Source: Chlorobiaceae bacterium
Lineage (GTDB): Bacteria > Bacteroidota > Chlorobiia > Chlorobiales > Chlorobiaceae
DNA: 51,446 nucleotides
Direction: 5' to 3'
Assembly (NCBI GenBank): GCA_013334965.1
Contig: JAAXWO010000015.1
Coordinates: 1-51,446, forward strand
Positions 18,268 to 29,657 of this stretch are shown here, piece by piece. Position numbers and translations under genes: made by a program. A model generated the notes under the pieces. The model saw nothing but the letters and a program-made list of their open reading frames with translations. It was not told the DNA's origin and ran no database searches. Every line of letters starts with the position of its first letter. Position 1 is the first letter of the stretch.

Positions 18268-20112
18268 CTACTCCACGGTCACCGATTTGGCCAGGTTTCT
18301 CGGACGATCGACGTTGCAGCCGCGCAGGGTGGCGATATGGTATGCGAGCAGCTGTAACGGGATAGCCGTCAGCAACGGCAGCACGGGAGCCGAGGCCTGG
18401 GGGATGTAGATAACGTGATCGGCAAGGCGACCGACCTCACGATCACCCTCGCTGGCAATGGCGATCACATTGCCCTTTCTGCTGCGAACCTCCTCGATGT
18501 TGCTCAGAATCTTGGTATAGGTGTTGTCCCTGGTTGCGATGAAGATCACCGGCATATCTTCGTCGATAAGCGCTATCGGGCCGTGCTTCATCTCAGCCGC
18601 CGGATACCCCTCTGCATGGATATAGGATATCTCCTTCAGCTTCAGCGCGCCTTCGAGCGCAACGGGGAAGTTGTATCCCCGGCCGAGGTAAAGCGCGTTA
18701 CGGGCATCCTTCAGCTTTACGGCGATCTCCTTGATCGTATCGTTCTGCTCCAGGATCTGCGCCACCTTTTCGGGAACCTCGGACAGCTCGCGGAGGTTCA
18801 GACGGATCTCGTCATGCGAAATGGTCCGTCCCTTGCTCAGCGCCATGGCCAGCATGAACAGCACGATCACCTGGGCCGTAAACGCCTTGGTCGATGCCAC
18901 GCCGACCTCCGGCCCCGCATGGGTATACATGCCACACAGCGTTTCACGGGCAATGGTCGAGCCGACGACGTTGCAGATGCCGATCACCATGGCCCCCTTC
19001 TCCTTGGCGAGCCTCAGGGCGGCAAGCGTATCGGCGGTTTCGCCCGACTGAGAGATAACGATCACCACATCATCCGAAGTCACGATCGGATTACGGTACC
19101 GGAACTCAGAAGCATAGTCGACCTCGACAGGGATCCGGGCAAACTCTTCGATAAGGTACTCGCCGATGAGTCCTGCATGCCAACTGGTTCCACAGGCGCA
19201 GATCACGATCCGCTTCGCCTGCTTCAGGCGATCAAGGTAATCCTCGATGCCCCCGAGCTGCACTCGCCCCTCTTCAACGCGAACCCTTCCGCGCATCACG
19301 TCGCGCATGACTTCCGGCTGCTCGAAAATCTCCTTGAGCATGAAATGTTCGTAACCGCCCTTCTCAATCTTTTCAAGGCTGAAATCCAGCTCGGTCACCC
19401 GCTTCTCCTGCTCGACGTTTTCGATCGTCTTGACCGTATAATTCTCCCTGGTCACGACCGCCATTTCGCCATCGGAAAGATAGACCACCTTGTTTGTATG
19501 CTCTACGATCGGGGCAGCATCGGATGCGATGAAAAACTCTCCGTCTCCGATACCGATGACCAGCGGACTGCCTTTGCGGGCAACCACGATCTTGTCCGGT
19601 TCCCGGGAGGAGATGACGCACAGTCCGTAAGCGCCCTCCACATGGCGGAGCGACTGCCTGACGGCCCCTTCGAGATCGAGGGTCGGATCAGCTTTCCAAA
19701 TGCGGTCGATCAGGTGCACCAGCACCTCCGAATCGGTATCGCTGCTGAATTCATAACCCTGGCCGAGGAGGTCCTGCTTCAGGATCGAATAGTTCTCTAT
19801 GATGCCGTTATGAATAAGGGCGATATCACCCGAAATGTTCATGTGGGGATGGGCGTTCCTGTCGCTCGGATCACCATGCGTCGCCCAGCGTGTATGAGCG
19901 ATGCCGGCCGTAGCCCCCAACAGTACTGTGCCTGAAACGTTCAAAAAATCTTCAAGGTTGCTGACGCTGCCTTTCTGCTTGAGCACCTGCATGCCGTCGT
20001 GAAGAACCGCGATGCCCGCCGAATCGTAACCTCGGTACTCAAGTCTCTTCAATCCGTTCAACAGCAACGGAGCCGCCTCGCGCCTGCCTATATATCCAAC
20101 TATTCCACACAT
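18268..20112 (-). CDS. glmS: Glutamine-fructose-6-phosphate aminotransferase (isomerizing)
   Basis: A 614-residue enzyme that makes glucosamine-6-phosphate for peptidoglycan and LPS. The start at 20112 is fixed by the family: after Met removal the N-terminal Cys of MCGIVGYIGRREAAPLLL is the glutaminase nucleophile, and AGGGA lies upstream. The glutaminase domain covers residues 1-220 (EYRGYDSAGIA, THTRWATHG-like IAHTRWATHGDPSDRNAHPH). Two SIS isomerase domains follow, with SQSGETADTLAAL and STKAFTAQ, and the diagnostic C-terminus PRNLAKSVTVE. No glmS ribozyme was recognised in the short leader. pyrF lies 118 bp upstream on the same strand. Confidence 0.97.
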   Translation of the reverse strand: MCGIVGYIGRREAAPLLLNGLKRLEYRGYDSAGIAVLHDGMQVLKQKGSVSNLEDFLNVSGTVLLGATAGIAHTRWATHGDPSDRNAHPHMNISGDIALIHNGIIENYSILKQDLLGQGYEFSSDTDSEVLVHLIDRIWKADPTLDLEGAVRQSLRHVEGAYGLCVISSREPDKIVVARKGSPLVIGIGDGEFFIASDAAPIVEHTNKVVYLSDGEMAVVTRENYTVKTIENVEQEKRVTELDFSLEKIEKGGYEHFMLKEIFEQPEVMRDVMRGRVRVEEGRVQLGGIEDYLDRLKQAKRIVICACGTSWHAGLIGEYLIEEFARIPVEVDYASEFRYRNPIVTSDDVVIVISQSGETADTLAALRLAKEKGAMVIGICNVVGSTIARETLCGMYTHAGPEVGVASTKAFTAQVIVLFMLAMALSKGRTISHDEIRLNLRELSEVPEKVAQILEQNDTIKEIAVKLKDARNALYLGRGYNFPVALEGALKLKEISYIHAEGYPAAEMKHGPIALIDEDMPVIFIATRDNTYTKILSNIEEVRSRKGNVIAIASEGDREVGRLADHVIYIPQASAPVLPLLTAIPLQLLAYHIATLRGCNVDRPRNLAKSVTVE

Positions 20113-20230
20113 GAGCAAAATCCCTTTCTTGTCGTTTGCATTAACCCACCCGGCCAATTGACCCGCCTCGACAGGAGAACGCCAGTATCTGTTTTATAAA
20201 ATCCAACGAATATACCCCGAGGGAACAAAA

Positions 20231-21055
20231 TCACAACATCCCCCTCATTCCGTCGTGCAGGCTTTTCGCCTCCCTTCCGACAGCAGCCTCGAAATCCTCC
20301 ACGGAGCTGAACTCACCTTCAGGAAAAATCAGGGCCCGGCTGACATTGACGATCGCGCTGCGACGTCCGGAATCGGCCCCCTGTTCGACGGCCTCCTGCA
20401 TCGAGCCACCCTGGGCGCCGACGCCCGGAATCAAAAAGAAAAGATCGGGGGCTTCACTGCGAAGCTCATGAAGGAGCCCGGCCTTGGTAGCGCCGACCAC
20501 GATACCGGCGTTGCCGTTCCGCTGCCACTGCCGAACCCTGTCAAGCACAGTGCGATAAAGCGGACGGCCATCCTGCATGAGCTGCTCCTCGAAATCTCTG
20601 GAACCGGGATTCGAGGTAAGGCACAGCACGAATACCAGCTTGTCTTCAAATTCGAAAAACGGCTCAAGGGAGTCGAATCCCATGTAAGGGGCCACGGTGA
20701 TCGAATCGAAGGGCCATGCCTCGAAAAATGCCTTTGCGTACTGCCTGCTCGTGTTGCCTATATCGGCGCGCTTTGCATCGGCGATGCTCAGACACTCGGG
20801 CGGAATGGCTTCGAGCGTCCCTTCGAGATCCCGCATTCCCGACATGCCTCTCGACTCGTAGAATGCAGTATTAACCTTATATGCCGCCGCATGGTTCCTT
20901 GTCGCCCTGATGACGGAGCGGTTGAACTCCAGAACCGGACGATCCATCGTCCTGAAAACCGCCGGTATTTTGGACGGGTCGCTGTCGAGGCCGACGCAGA
21001 GCATCGACTGCAATGATGCGATACGCCTGTTTGTCTTGTCCCTTGCTGAGCTCAT
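20231..21055 (-). CDS. pyrF: Orotidine 5'-phosphate decarboxylase (type 2)
   Basis: A 274-residue enzyme for the last step of UMP synthesis. The catalytic motif is DAKRADIGNTS, with the Lys and Asp residues of the charged network. The order LCVGLDSDPSKIP, AAYKVNTAFYESRG, TVAPYMGFDSLEPFF and LIPGVGAQGGSMQEAV is that of the longer type 2 (subfamily 2) enzymes. The ATG at 21055 gives MSSARDKTNRRI, the usual N-terminus; an in-frame ATG at 21106 would add 17 unconserved residues. Together with pyrG this window holds two pyrimidine genes but they are not linked in an operon. Confidence 0.95.
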   Translation of the reverse strand: MSSARDKTNRRIASLQSMLCVGLDSDPSKIPAVFRTMDRPVLEFNRSVIRATRNHAAAYKVNTAFYESRGMSGMRDLEGTLEAIPPECLSIADAKRADIGNTSRQYAKAFFEAWPFDSITVAPYMGFDSLEPFFEFEDKLVFVLCLTSNPGSRDFEEQLMQDGRPLYRTVLDRVRQWQRNGNAGIVVGATKAGLLHELRSEAPDLFFLIPGVGAQGGSMQEAVEQGADSGRRSAIVNVSRALIFPEGEFSSVEDFEAAVGREAKSLHDGMRGML

Positions 21056-21342
21056 GGTTGTCTGCTGGTTGATGGGTATGTCCTTTAATATAAGGATGCC
21101 GGGCAAAAGATTTGTACCTGACTGACGTCATAAGAGATGACCCTGCCGGTTCAACTGAAACTATTAGGATCGGGAATACATTTATCGGTTGTGGTTATGT
21201 ATCTTGCAAGTCGGCAGAATACTTTTTTATTATTAACAGCCGATGACTGCGAACCCATGTATTTATGCCCTTTACACACGATGTACATGGCCGCAAACCG
21301 ATGGACAATGTCAGTGAATCTTTTCAATAATGAGTGCTCTCG

Positions 21343-23472
21343 ATGGCAAACAACCCTTTCAAGCCGAAAAATCCTTATAAAAACGAACCTGAAAACGGAC
21401 AACGCCGACCCCGTTTCTCGATAATCTATTACGTCGCGGTCATCCTGCTGATCATTGGCTTTCAGCTTGCCTTTTTCTGGTCCGGCACGACGCAGGAGAT
21501 CGCCTACAGCGAATTCCGGCGCCTGATTACCGAAAACAAGGTCGAATCCGTACGGATCGCCCCAGAGAAAATCTATGTCCAGCTCAAGCCGGACCCGCTC
21601 TCTGCTGCGTCCCAAAAGGCTCCTGCACAGGAGATGCCCGGATTCCGCATGCCTAAACCGGCATCCTCGACAAAAGATGTTACCGTAAACCCACTCCGTG
21701 ACGACGGGCTCATTACGCTTCTTGAATCGAAGGGAATCAAATACCAGGCGACCCCCGGCAACTCATGGATCGGGGAGCTCCTTCAGTGGCTCCTGCCGTT
21801 CGGCCTTCTGATCGGCATCTACTTCTTCATGTTCCGCAGGATGGGCGGTCCCGGTTCGCAGTTCATGAACATCAGCAAGAACAAGGCGGCCCTCTATGAG
21901 AACCTTGACGAGCACACACGGATAACCTTCAAGGATGTCGCCGGCCTGGACGAAGCCAAAGCAGAAGTCATGGAGGTGGTCGACTTCCTTAAAGACCCTA
22001 AAAAGTATACCAAGCTTGGCGGAAAACTGCCCAAGGGCGTGCTGCTTGTGGGACCTCCCGGCACAGGCAAGACCCTCCTTGCAAAGGCAGTCGCAGGAGA
22101 AGCCGATGTGCCGTTCTTCAGCATCAGCGGTTCCGACTTCGTCGAAATGTTCGTCGGCGTCGGTGCGGCCAGGGTGAGGGACCTGTTCAAGTCAGCCAAG
22201 GAAAAAGCCCCGTGCATCATCTTCATCGATGAGATCGACGCCGTCGGAAGAAGCCGCGGCAAAGGCTTCATGATGGGCGCGAACGACGAGCGTGAAAACA
22301 CCCTGAACCAGCTTCTGGTCGAGATGGACGGATTCGCCACCGACAAGGGGGTCATCCTGATGGCGGCCACCAACCGCGCCGACGTGCTCGACACCGCCCT
22401 GCTGAGGCCGGGACGTTTCGACCGCCAGATCATGGTCGACAAACCCGACCTGAAAGGACGTATCGACATCTTCAAGGTGCACACCAAGAACCTGTCGCTG
22501 TCTGAGAACGTCAATCTCAAGGCGCTCGCTTCGCAGACTCCGGGATTCGCCGGCGCGGAGATCGCCAACGCAGCCAACGAAGCGGCCCTGCTCGCCTCCA
22601 GGCGCGGCCAGCTGAGCATCGAAATGAAAGATTTCGAGGATGCGATCGAGCGGGTGATCGCCGGTCTTGAAAAGAAGAACAAGGTGATCAACCCCAGGGA
22701 AAAGCAGATCGTAGCCTACCACGAAGCGGGTCACGCCATCGTCAGTTGGATGATGCCGGAAAACGACCCCGTGCAGAAAATCTCGATCGTACCGAGAGGC
22801 GTCAGCGCGCTCGGCTACACGCTGAACATTCCACTTGAAGACCGCTACCTCATGACCAGGAACGAACTGGTTTCCAGGATCTGCGGCCTGCTCGGCGGAC
22901 GTATCGCCGAAGAGATCATTTTCGGAGAGATATCTACCGGCGCCCAGAACGACCTTGAGCGGGTGACCGAGATCGCCTACAACATGGTGGTGGTCTACGG
23001 CATGAGCGAAAAGGTCGGCTATCTCTCTTTCCTTGAGAGCAACAACGCCTATTACGGCGGCCCCGGCATCGACAAAAAATATGGCGACGAGACTGCAAGG
23101 CTGATAGACAAAGAGGTCAAGGCAATCGTCGATGCAGCTCGAGAACAGGTGTTCGAACTTCTCTCCGCTAACCGCGACAAGCTCGAAGCGATCGCACGCG
23201 AACTGCTTGCAAAAGAGATCATGCATTACTGCCAGATCGAGCAGATCCTCGGGAAACGCCCATCAGGCAAGTTCTCGGAACATCTTGCCCACAATTGCCA
23301 GAACGGTGAAGAGGTGCATGAACCGGCTCCCGCAAAGAGCCTGCCAGAAGCTGTTGCAGCAGCCCCGGCAGCCGATTCAGACGACGGGAGCGCCCTGCCT
23401 GATGAAGAGCGCCAGGCGCTGGAAGCAGCCGTCGAAAGGCTCCGCCAGTCCAGGGATCAGTCGGTAAACTAA
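21343..23472 (+). CDS. ftsH: ATP-dependent zinc metalloprotease FtsH
   Basis: A 709-residue membrane AAA+ protease that degrades misfolded membrane and regulatory proteins. Two transmembrane helices (about residues 27-47 and 142-160) flank a periplasmic domain with an insertion of about 60 residues rich in Pro and Ala. Walker A is GPPGTGKT (237-244), Walker [12 protein letters not shown], the second region of homology follows with [21 protein letters not shown], and the zinc site is HEAGH (460-464). The C-terminal 80 residues are an Ala/Glu/Pro-rich tail. ATG at 21343 was preferred to GTG at 21334; neither has a good Shine-Dalgarno site. acyP follows by 10 bp. Confidence 0.95.
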   Translation: MANNPFKPKNPYKNEPENGQRRPRFSIIYYVAVILLIIGFQLAFFWSGTTQEIAYSEFRRLITENKVESVRIAPEKIYVQLKPDPLSAASQKAPAQEMPGFRMPKPASSTKDVTVNPLRDDGLITLLESKGIKYQATPGNSWIGELLQWLLPFGLLIGIYFFMFRRMGGPGSQFMNISKNKAALYENLDEHTRITFKDVAGLDEAKAEVMEVVDFLKDPKKYTKLGGKLPKGVLLVGPPGTGKTLLAKAVAGEADVPFFSISGSDFVEMFVGVGAARVRDLFKSAKEKAPCIIFIDEIDAVGRSRGKGFMMGANDERENTLNQLLVEMDGFATDKGVILMAATNRADVLDTALLRPGRFDRQIMVDKPDLKGRIDIFKVHTKNLSLSENVNLKALASQTPGFAGAEIANAANEAALLASRRGQLSIEMKDFEDAIERVIAGLEKKNKVINPREKQIVAYHEAGHAIVSWMMPENDPVQKISIVPRGVSALGYTLNIPLEDRYLMTRNELVSRICGLLGGRIAEEIIFGEISTGAQNDLERVTEIAYNMVVVYGMSEKVGYLSFLESNNAYYGGPGIDKKYGDETARLIDKEVKAIVDAAREQVFELLSANRDKLEAIARELLAKEIMHYCQIEQILGKRPSGKFSEHLAHNCQNGEEVHEPAPAKSLPEAVAAAPAADSDDGSALPDEERQALEAAVERLRQSRDQSVN

Positions 23473-23482
23473 GCTCCGATCG

Positions 23483-23758
23483 ATGGAAAAAAGAGTCAAC
23501 GTCATCGTGCGAGGGCTTGTCCAGGGGGTCGGCTTCCGCATGTTCGTCCTCAGGGAGGCGAATATGCGGGAACTCTCCGGATGGACGCGTAACCTGCCGG
23601 ACGACACCGTCGAAATCGAAGTACAGGGCGACAGCGGACTGGTGGACGAACTCCTCAACCGCGTCAGAACAGGTCCGTCGCGCTCTCGGGTGACCGCCCT
23701 GGCAGTCAGGGAAACCAATCTCGTAACCACAGAAACGAAGTTTCGCGTCCTGGGCTGA
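23483..23758 (+). CDS. acyP: Acylphosphatase
   Basis: A 91-residue enzyme that hydrolyses acyl phosphates. The ferredoxin-like fold signature VRGLVQGVGFRMFV carries catalytic Arg19, and GWTRNLPDDTVEIEVQG carries catalytic Asn37. Length is typical. It starts 10 bp after the ftsH stop, so the two are probably co-transcribed; no functional link is known. Confidence 0.95.
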   Translation: MEKRVNVIVRGLVQGVGFRMFVLREANMRELSGWTRNLPDDTVEIEVQGDSGLVDELLNRVRTGPSRSRVTALAVRETNLVTTETKFRVLG

Positions 23759-23847
23759 AGCAGACGCAGAAGCACGGCGAAACCCTTTCGTGGCGGAATC
23801 GCGTGAAATCAGAAGAAAACCGGGAAACAGGGAAGGAAGGGAAGGTG

Positions 23848-23921
23848 TGGGTCCCGAGGGATTCGAACCCCCGACCTACTGGGTGTAAACCAGTCGCTCT
23901 AACCAGCTGAGCTAGGAACCC
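23848..23921 (-). tRNA. tRNA-Val (anticodon TAC)
   Basis: The minus strand folds into a full cloverleaf. The acceptor stem is GGGTTCC with GGGACCC (one G-T pair), the D arm is GCTCAGCTGGTTAGAGC, the anticodon stem is CTGG/CCAG with the 7-nt loop TTTACAC giving anticodon TAC (valine), and the T arm contains GGTTCGAATCC. Discriminator is A; CCA is not encoded. It is antisense to the flanking genes and stands alone. Confidence 0.95.
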
Positions 23922-24116
23922 TCAGGCAAAGGCCAATATTATACTACATTTTGGCAAGATAACAAACGAAATCGTGCATTTCCTGTAATACCGGATGGGG
24001 GTTCACTTGTAAGCCGTGCCGAAAAAGCATAAATTCAGGCCAAAACAGCAACACGGCACACCGCAGAAACAGACCGCGCTGTCACCCGTTACCCGGCAAC
24101 CACCGTCCAAAACACC

Positions 24117-25265
24117 ATGAAATCATTCTCCGTCCTCGGCAGTACCGGCTCGATCGGTGTGAGCACTCTCGACGTCGTCAGGCAGCACCCCGAGCGGTTC
24201 CGGGTAGCCGGCCTTGCCGCAGGAAACAACATCACCCTTCTCGCCGAACAGATCAGGGAGTTCAATCCCCGCATCGTCTCGGTCAGGGATGAGGCCTCGG
24301 TTGAAGCGTTGCGCTCAGAGCTCGGCGACATCAGGCCCGAGATCCTTCATGGAATCGAAGGCGCGTGCGCCGTCGCCACTGCCGACGAGGTGGAGCTGGT
24401 CATCTCGGCTATCGTCGGCGCTGCCGGACTGGTGCCGACCGTCGCCGCCATCAAGGCCAAAAAGCATATCGGACTGGCCAACAAGGAGACCATGGTGGTC
24501 GCCGGTCGCCTCGTGTCCGATCTCGCCCGTGAAAACGGAATTGAGATACTCCCGGTCGACAGCGAACACTCGGCGATATTCCAGTCTCTGGCCGGACAGC
24601 GCCACGAAGATGTGCTTCGCGTCATCCTCACCGCATCGGGCGGCCCGTTCCTGAACACCCCTGCTGAAGAGATACGGAAAGTCACTCCGGCACAGGCGCT
24701 GAAACACCCTAAATGGAACATGGGGGCGAAAATATCCATCGACTCCGCCACTCTCATGAACAAGGGGCTGGAGGTGATCGAAGCGCACTGGCTCTTCGAC
24801 ATGCCCGCCGAAAAGATCGGTGTGGTGGTCCACCCCCAGAGCATCATCCATTCCATGGTCGAGTACATCGACGGCTGCGTGATGGCCCAGCTTGGAATGC
24901 CCGACATGCGTGCTCCTATCGCCTATGCCATGGCCTGGCCCGAACGCTGTCCCAGCGGTATCGCACGACTCGACCTGACCAGGACAGGAAACCTGACCTT
25001 CCAGGAACCGGACACCGAAAGGTTCCCCTGCCTGCAGCTCGCCTACGACGCACTCAAAGCCGCCCGCACCTACCCTGCGGTACTGAACGCAGCCAACGAA
25101 ATCGCCGTAGCGGCATTCCTGAACGGCAGGATCGGCTTCACAGGCATCCCCGAACTCGTTGAAAAAACCATGCAGGCGCACGAAGCATGGACACCGGTCG
25201 AACTGGAAGAGTACCTCCAGGCCGACCAATGGGCGCGCCGGACGGCAGAACAGCTCATCGCATAG
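24117..25265 (+). CDS. dxr: 1-deoxy-D-xylulose 5-phosphate reductoisomerase
   Basis: A 382-residue enzyme of the MEP isoprenoid pathway (needed for chlorophyll tails, carotenoids and quinones). The NADPH-binding motif is [14 protein letters not shown] (residues 7-20). [10 protein letters not shown], the metal-binding [10 protein letters not shown], the TASGGPF loop and [14 protein letters not shown] are all present, with the C-terminal helical domain ending normally. It is followed by rseP after 66 bp, a pairing seen in many bacteria. Confidence 0.97.
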   Translation: MKSFSVLGSTGSIGVSTLDVVRQHPERFRVAGLAAGNNITLLAEQIREFNPRIVSVRDEASVEALRSELGDIRPEILHGIEGACAVATADEVELVISAIVGAAGLVPTVAAIKAKKHIGLANKETMVVAGRLVSDLARENGIEILPVDSEHSAIFQSLAGQRHEDVLRVILTASGGPFLNTPAEEIRKVTPAQALKHPKWNMGAKISIDSATLMNKGLEVIEAHWLFDMPAEKIGVVVHPQSIIHSMVEYIDGCVMAQLGMPDMRAPIAYAMAWPERCPSGIARLDLTRTGNLTFQEPDTERFPCLQLAYDALKAARTYPAVLNAANEIAVAAFLNGRIGFTGIPELVEKTMQAHEAWTPVELEEYLQADQWARRTAEQLIA

Positions 25266-25331
25266 GCGACACAGCCGCGCATCGCGGCGCAGATATCGAC
25301 GGACTTCTCGCATAAATCGACAAAGATCATC

Positions 25332-26693
25332 ATGGATACTCTCAGCACAATATTCTACTTCATCGTCGCGATCTTCATACTGGTCACGGCCCACGAGTTC
25401 GGCCATTTCATTACCGCGAGGATTTTCGGTATGCGAGTCGACCGCTTCTTCATCGGTTTCGACTTTTTCGGCATCAAGCTGTGGCAGAAAAAGATAGGCG
25501 AGACCGAATACGGCATCGGGGCATTCCCCGTTGGCGGATATGTGAAGATTGCCGGCATGGTCGATGAAAGCCTTGACACCGCCTATGTGCACACGGAGCC
25601 CAAGCCCTGGGAGTTCAGGGGAAAACCGGTCTGGCAACGCCTCATCGTCCTCGCCGGCGGCGTCGGCATGAACTTCGTGCTCGCGGCGCTCATCTTCATC
25701 GGCATCACCGCGATCTTCGGCGAATCGCGCACGCCGCTCACCACACCGGCCTTCATCGATCAGAACTCGGTATTCTCCTCAATGGGATTCAGGAGCGGAG
25801 ACCGCCTGATCTCGATCAACGGCAACAGGATCAACTACTGGGAAGAGGCCCTCGCCCCTGATCAGCTCTCCGCCAAAACCCTGCAGTATACCATCGAGAG
25901 GAACGGCCAGGTGCTGACACTTCAGGCTCCGCCCGACATCCTGTCCAGACTCAACGGAAGCAAATCCATCGGCCTCAGGCCGACCATGCCGCCGATCATC
26001 GACCAGGTACTTCCCAACGACCCTGCAGCCAAAGCTGGCATGAAGCCGGGCGCACTCATCACGTCGATCGACGGAACCCCTGTTTCGGACTGGACCGAAG
26101 TGGTCGGCATCATATCGAAAAACGGAGGCAAAAAGCTTGCCATCACCTGGCTCAGCCTGAAATCAACCCCGACCGGCCCGGTCACTGCCGAGATGATCCG
26201 CAGGAATGGCCAGAGCGGCACAACAGAGGTTGTCCCATCCAAATCGGGAAAAATCGGCATCTCGCTCAAACAGACCATCGAGACCGAACGCCACAAGCTC
26301 TCGTTCCCCGAATCTGTAGTGAGCGGCGTCAACCAGACATGGAAAACATCCGTGATGACCGTCCAGGGATTCGCGAAGATCTTTTCCGGACAGGAGGACT
26401 TCAAGAAATCGGTTGGCGGCCCGGTAAAAATTGCACGCATAGCCAACCAGAGCGCCGAACAGGGCCCGGTCAGCTTCTTTTATTTCGTAGCCGTCCTTTC
26501 GATTTCGCTGGCCATCATCAACATCCTGCCGATACCGGCGCTTGACGGCGGCCAGTTCATGCTCAACGCCATTGAGGGAGTCATCCGCAAAGAGATCCCG
26601 TTCGAAATTAAAATGCGCATCCAGCAGGTCGGCATGGCCGTGCTTCTGGCCCTGTTCGCCTATTTAATGATCAACGACATTTTCAACCCCTGA
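25332..26693 (+). CDS. rseP: Site-2 intramembrane metalloprotease RseP
   Basis: A 453-residue zinc protease that cleaves membrane-bound regulators (anti-sigma factors) and signal-peptide remnants. The zinc motif HEFGH (residues 21-25) sits in the first membrane helix. Two PDZ-like domains follow at about 130-190 and 210-275 ([20 protein letters not shown]). The third zinc ligand lies in [13 protein letters not shown] near the C-terminus. It lies between dxr and prfA (21 bp gap). Confidence 0.95.
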   Translation: MDTLSTIFYFIVAIFILVTAHEFGHFITARIFGMRVDRFFIGFDFFGIKLWQKKIGETEYGIGAFPVGGYVKIAGMVDESLDTAYVHTEPKPWEFRGKPVWQRLIVLAGGVGMNFVLAALIFIGITAIFGESRTPLTTPAFIDQNSVFSSMGFRSGDRLISINGNRINYWEEALAPDQLSAKTLQYTIERNGQVLTLQAPPDILSRLNGSKSIGLRPTMPPIIDQVLPNDPAAKAGMKPGALITSIDGTPVSDWTEVVGIISKNGGKKLAITWLSLKSTPTGPVTAEMIRRNGQSGTTEVVPSKSGKIGISLKQTIETERHKLSFPESVVSGVNQTWKTSVMTVQGFAKIFSGQEDFKKSVGGPVKIARIANQSAEQGPVSFFYFVAVLSISLAIINILPIPALDGGQFMLNAIEGVIRKEIPFEIKMRIQQVGMAVLLALFAYLMINDIFNP

Positions 26694-26714
26694 CCTTCAG
26701 GGGTTACATCAGCC

Positions 26715-27788
26715 ATGTTTGACAAGCTTCAGTCCATCAAGGACAAGTACCAGACGATCGAGCAGCAGCTTTCCGATCCGGAAGTCGTATCCGACCAGAA
26801 CCGGTTCAGGAAACTGAACAAAGAGTACAGCAGCCTCAAGGAGATCGTACAGGCTTACGACGCCTGGGTCAGCATCAGAAACCAGCTCCACGAGACGCAG
26901 CTCATGCAGAAAAGCGAGCAGGACCCCGAGATGCGCGCCCTTGTTGAAACGGAGGCCGACGAACTGCAGGCGAAGCTTCCTGACCTCGAACAGCAGCTCA
27001 AGGTACTGCTCCTGCCCAGGGACGAAGCCGATACGCGCAACGCCATCATCGAAATCAGGGCCGGAACCGGCGGGGATGAAGCAGGCCTTTTCGCTGCCGA
27101 CCTCATGCGCATGTACCAGCGTTTCGCTGAACGGCGGGGATGGAGCTGCCAGTTGCTCGATGCCAACGAAGGCTCGGTACCGGGCAGCCTGAAAGAGGCC
27201 GTACTCGAAATTAGCGGGCACGACGTCTACGGCATCCTCAAATTCGAGAGCGGCGTACACCGCGTGCAGCGCGTTCCCGATACCGAAACCCAGGGACGGA
27301 TCCACACCTCCGCGGCAAGCGTCGCCGTGCTTCCTGAAGCTGAAGAGGTCGACGTCGAAATCCGCAAGGACGACCTGCGAGTCGACACCTTCCGCAGCGG
27401 CGGCAAGGGGGGACAGAACGTCAACAAGGTCGAAACGGCCGTAAGGATCACCCACATGCCGAGCGGCATCGTCGTAGCCTGCCAGGAAGAGCGATCACAG
27501 CTCCAGAACCGCGAGCGAGCGATGAAAATGCTTCGCTCCAAGCTCTACGACATCCAGATCGCCGAGCAGCAGCAGCAACGTGCCGACATGCGGCGATCCA
27601 TGGTCACCACCGGCGACCGAAGCGCGAAGATCAGGACCTACAACTTCCCCCAGTCGAGAGTCACAGACCACCGAATCGGGTTCACGAGCCATGCCCTGCC
27701 GCAGATCATGCAGGGGGAGCTCGACCCCGTGATCGACGCCCTGAGGATGCACGACCAGGCCGAACGCCTTCAGGCAGAAACCGCCTGA
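26715..27788 (+). CDS. prfA: Peptide chain release factor 1
   Basis: A 357-residue factor that recognises UAA and UAG and triggers peptide release. The catalytic GGQ motif is at residues 232-234 ([20 protein letters not shown]). The stop-codon-reading P-x-T motif is Pro188-Asp189-Thr190 in [14 protein letters not shown], which marks RF1 rather than RF2 (SPF). No programmed frameshift. It follows rseP closely; the next gene is 186 bp away. Confidence 0.97.
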   Translation: MFDKLQSIKDKYQTIEQQLSDPEVVSDQNRFRKLNKEYSSLKEIVQAYDAWVSIRNQLHETQLMQKSEQDPEMRALVETEADELQAKLPDLEQQLKVLLLPRDEADTRNAIIEIRAGTGGDEAGLFAADLMRMYQRFAERRGWSCQLLDANEGSVPGSLKEAVLEISGHDVYGILKFESGVHRVQRVPDTETQGRIHTSAASVAVLPEAEEVDVEIRKDDLRVDTFRSGGKGGQNVNKVETAVRITHMPSGIVVACQEERSQLQNRERAMKMLRSKLYDIQIAEQQQQRADMRRSMVTTGDRSAKIRTYNFPQSRVTDHRIGFTSHALPQIMQGELDPVIDALRMHDQAERLQAETA

Positions 27789-27974
27789 TCGCCAGAATAT
27801 GGCTCCGGCGCCATCGACATCCATACATTATTGCCGGATAGTCGCTATATTTTTATCTGGAAGTGTGCGCGCCACCAGACCTGATGCGAAAGCATTCCGG
27901 TCACCTGACAGTTTTACCAACAATTATGACACGATAGCGCTCAGGCGGACGCTCGAGCGGGAGGGAACGAGATC

Positions 27975-28586
27975 ATGGAAATGGACGCCACAGGAAAATG
28001 CAAAGGCCAATGGGTCTTTCACGGCGACTTCGACAGAACGGTCGGCTACCTGTCGGATCATGCCAGGATCCTGGGCTTCAATCCGTTCTGTCACAAAGTC
28101 GAGCCACTCGGGCCTGACGATGCCTACCGATGGTATTTCAGGGTAACCGACCCGCAGAACAACCCGTTCGACGTCATCTTCAACATCCAGCAGGAGACCG
28201 AGCTGTTGCTCGAACTGCCCGAAAATGCCGAGATGATCGACCCGACCGAATTGACCGACGAGATGATCAGCGAATACACCGTCGGGAGAAGGATCAGCTG
28301 GCGCCACCTTCCTGCCGGAGATACGATCGCGATGCCGGAAAAATACCTGTTTGAAGGCAAGGCAACTGCGGATATGCTCATACTGCCTCTGCAGGGTGAA
28401 AAAACGAAAGTCGATTTCGATCTCCAGGTCGATGTGAAGTTCGTGCTCTACCCGGCATTCCGCATCATCCCGGAACAGATCATACGCGCCATGACCAACG
28501 CAGGCATGTCGCTCGTCATGCAGACGGCGACCAACAAGATGTTCCAGAGCATCTCCAGCGACTTCGGCACGGTCCGCCAGCTCTGA
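27975..28586 (+). CDS. DUF1997 family protein
   Basis: A 203-residue cytosolic protein of the DUF1997 family, related to SRPBCC-type ligand-binding folds and found mainly in phototrophs (cyanobacteria, plants, green sulfur bacteria). No catalytic motif is recognised and no function should be assigned. The start is supported by a GGGAGG Shine-Dalgarno sequence upstream. It precedes the potassium channel gene by 36 bp. Confidence 0.75.
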   Translation: MEMDATGKCKGQWVFHGDFDRTVGYLSDHARILGFNPFCHKVEPLGPDDAYRWYFRVTDPQNNPFDVIFNIQQETELLLELPENAEMIDPTELTDEMISEYTVGRRISWRHLPAGDTIAMPEKYLFEGKATADMLILPLQGEKTKVDFDLQVDVKFVLYPAFRIIPEQIIRAMTNAGMSLVMQTATNKMFQSISSDFGTVRQL

Positions 28587-28622
28587 CGATCAATCCGTAA
28601 CAACCATGACGACCATCGCCCA

Positions 28623-29657
28623 TTGACAAAGGACACGCAACAGTTTTCCGCCATACGCCGGTTTGCGGTATCCATCGTAAGCGTGGTGCTCCTTATCCTT
28701 TCTGGTACAGCCGGATACATGTATCTGGAGCATATGTCCCTGCTCAATGCCGTCTACATGACGGTCATAACCCTTGCCACTGTCGGCTTCAGTGAAGTCC
28801 ATCCCCTCACCGACATAGGCAAGATCTTCACCATATTCCTGATCATCAGCGGCACCAGCCTTTTTTTCTTCACCTTGAGCAACGTCGCCGTCTTCCTGCT
28901 TTCGGGAGAGTGGCGGGAACACTGGGAACAACAACGAAATGAACGCATGCTTCGCAAGCTGAACGACCACTTCATCGTTTGCGGCTACGGCCGTCTCGGG
29001 GGCAACGTCGCCGAGGAACTCCGGATCAAATCGATCCCCTTCATCGTCATCGACAACGCGATCGACCAGGTCCTCCGGGCGAGGGATAACGGCTACCTCT
29101 CCATAAAAGGCAACGCTGCGGATGAAAGCGTGCTCATCGACGCAGGGCTTCACCGCGCGAAAGGACTCATCGCCGCAGCCGGTACCGATGCCGAAAACGT
29201 CTTCATCGTACTGACGGCGCGAAACCTCAAACCCGACCTGCACATCGTCGCCAGGGCGGACAACGAAGAGTCGGAAAGCAAGCTGCTCAAGGCCGGTGCG
29301 GAAAAAGTGGTCATGCTCTACCGATCGGCAGGCAAACGGATGGCGAACCTTCTGATCGAACCCGAACTCGAAGAGTACCTCGACGAGCTCAGCGACGCCA
29401 GCAACCTCAACCTCAGGATCGCCCAGTTCCTCATCCACGAAAAATCATCGCTGATCGGCAAGTCCTTCCTCGAAGTCGACCTGTACAACAATCACCGGAT
29501 CAACGTCGTCGGCTACAAGCTCCCAGGCGGAGAGCTGCACACAACGCCAAGACCTGCGGAGATTATCCAGAAAAACGGCACCATCATCGCCATCGGTCAG
29601 GGCGGCGACCTCGAAATGCTGAACCATCTCGCACAGGGAGGAGAGATAAAGGCATGA
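28623..29657 (+). CDS. Two-helix potassium channel with TrkA-N/TrkA-C domains
   Basis: A 344-residue Kch/MthK-like channel. TM1 (about 14-33), a pore helix with the filter-like TVGFS (residues 53-57, in ITLATVGFSEV) and TM2 (about 66-92) are followed by an RCK domain: the Rossmann motif VCGYGRLGGNVAEEL and the NADH/ligand acidic residue in IVIDN. A TrkA-C domain ends the protein. The filter is TVGFS rather than TVGYG: the second glycine is serine. The start is TTG at 28623; no ATG lies before TM1, so TTG is the best choice. Its stop overlaps the nitroreductase start (ATGA). Confidence 0.88.
   Translation: MTKDTQQFSAIRRFAVSIVSVVLLILSGTAGYMYLEHMSLLNAVYMTVITLATVGFSEVHPLTDIGKIFTIFLIISGTSLFFFTLSNVAVFLLSGEWREHWEQQRNERMLRKLNDHFIVCGYGRLGGNVAEELRIKSIPFIVIDNAIDQVLRARDNGYLSIKGNAADESVLIDAGLHRAKGLIAAAGTDAENVFIVLTARNLKPDLHIVARADNEESESKLLKAGAEKVVMLYRSAGKRMANLLIEPELEEYLDELSDASNLNLRIAQFLIHEKSSLIGKSFLEVDLYNNHRINVVGYKLPGGELHTTPRPAEIIQKNGTIIAIGQGGDLEMLNHLAQGGEIKA

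Noticed and set aside
20113-20230. glmS ribozyme before glmS
   Set aside because: The leader is too short and shows none of the conserved ribozyme core.
24315-25637. 440-codon open frame antisense to dxr and rseP
   Set aside because: It mirrors two well-supported genes and crosses their boundary; His/Asp/Gly-rich composition is typical of shadow frames.
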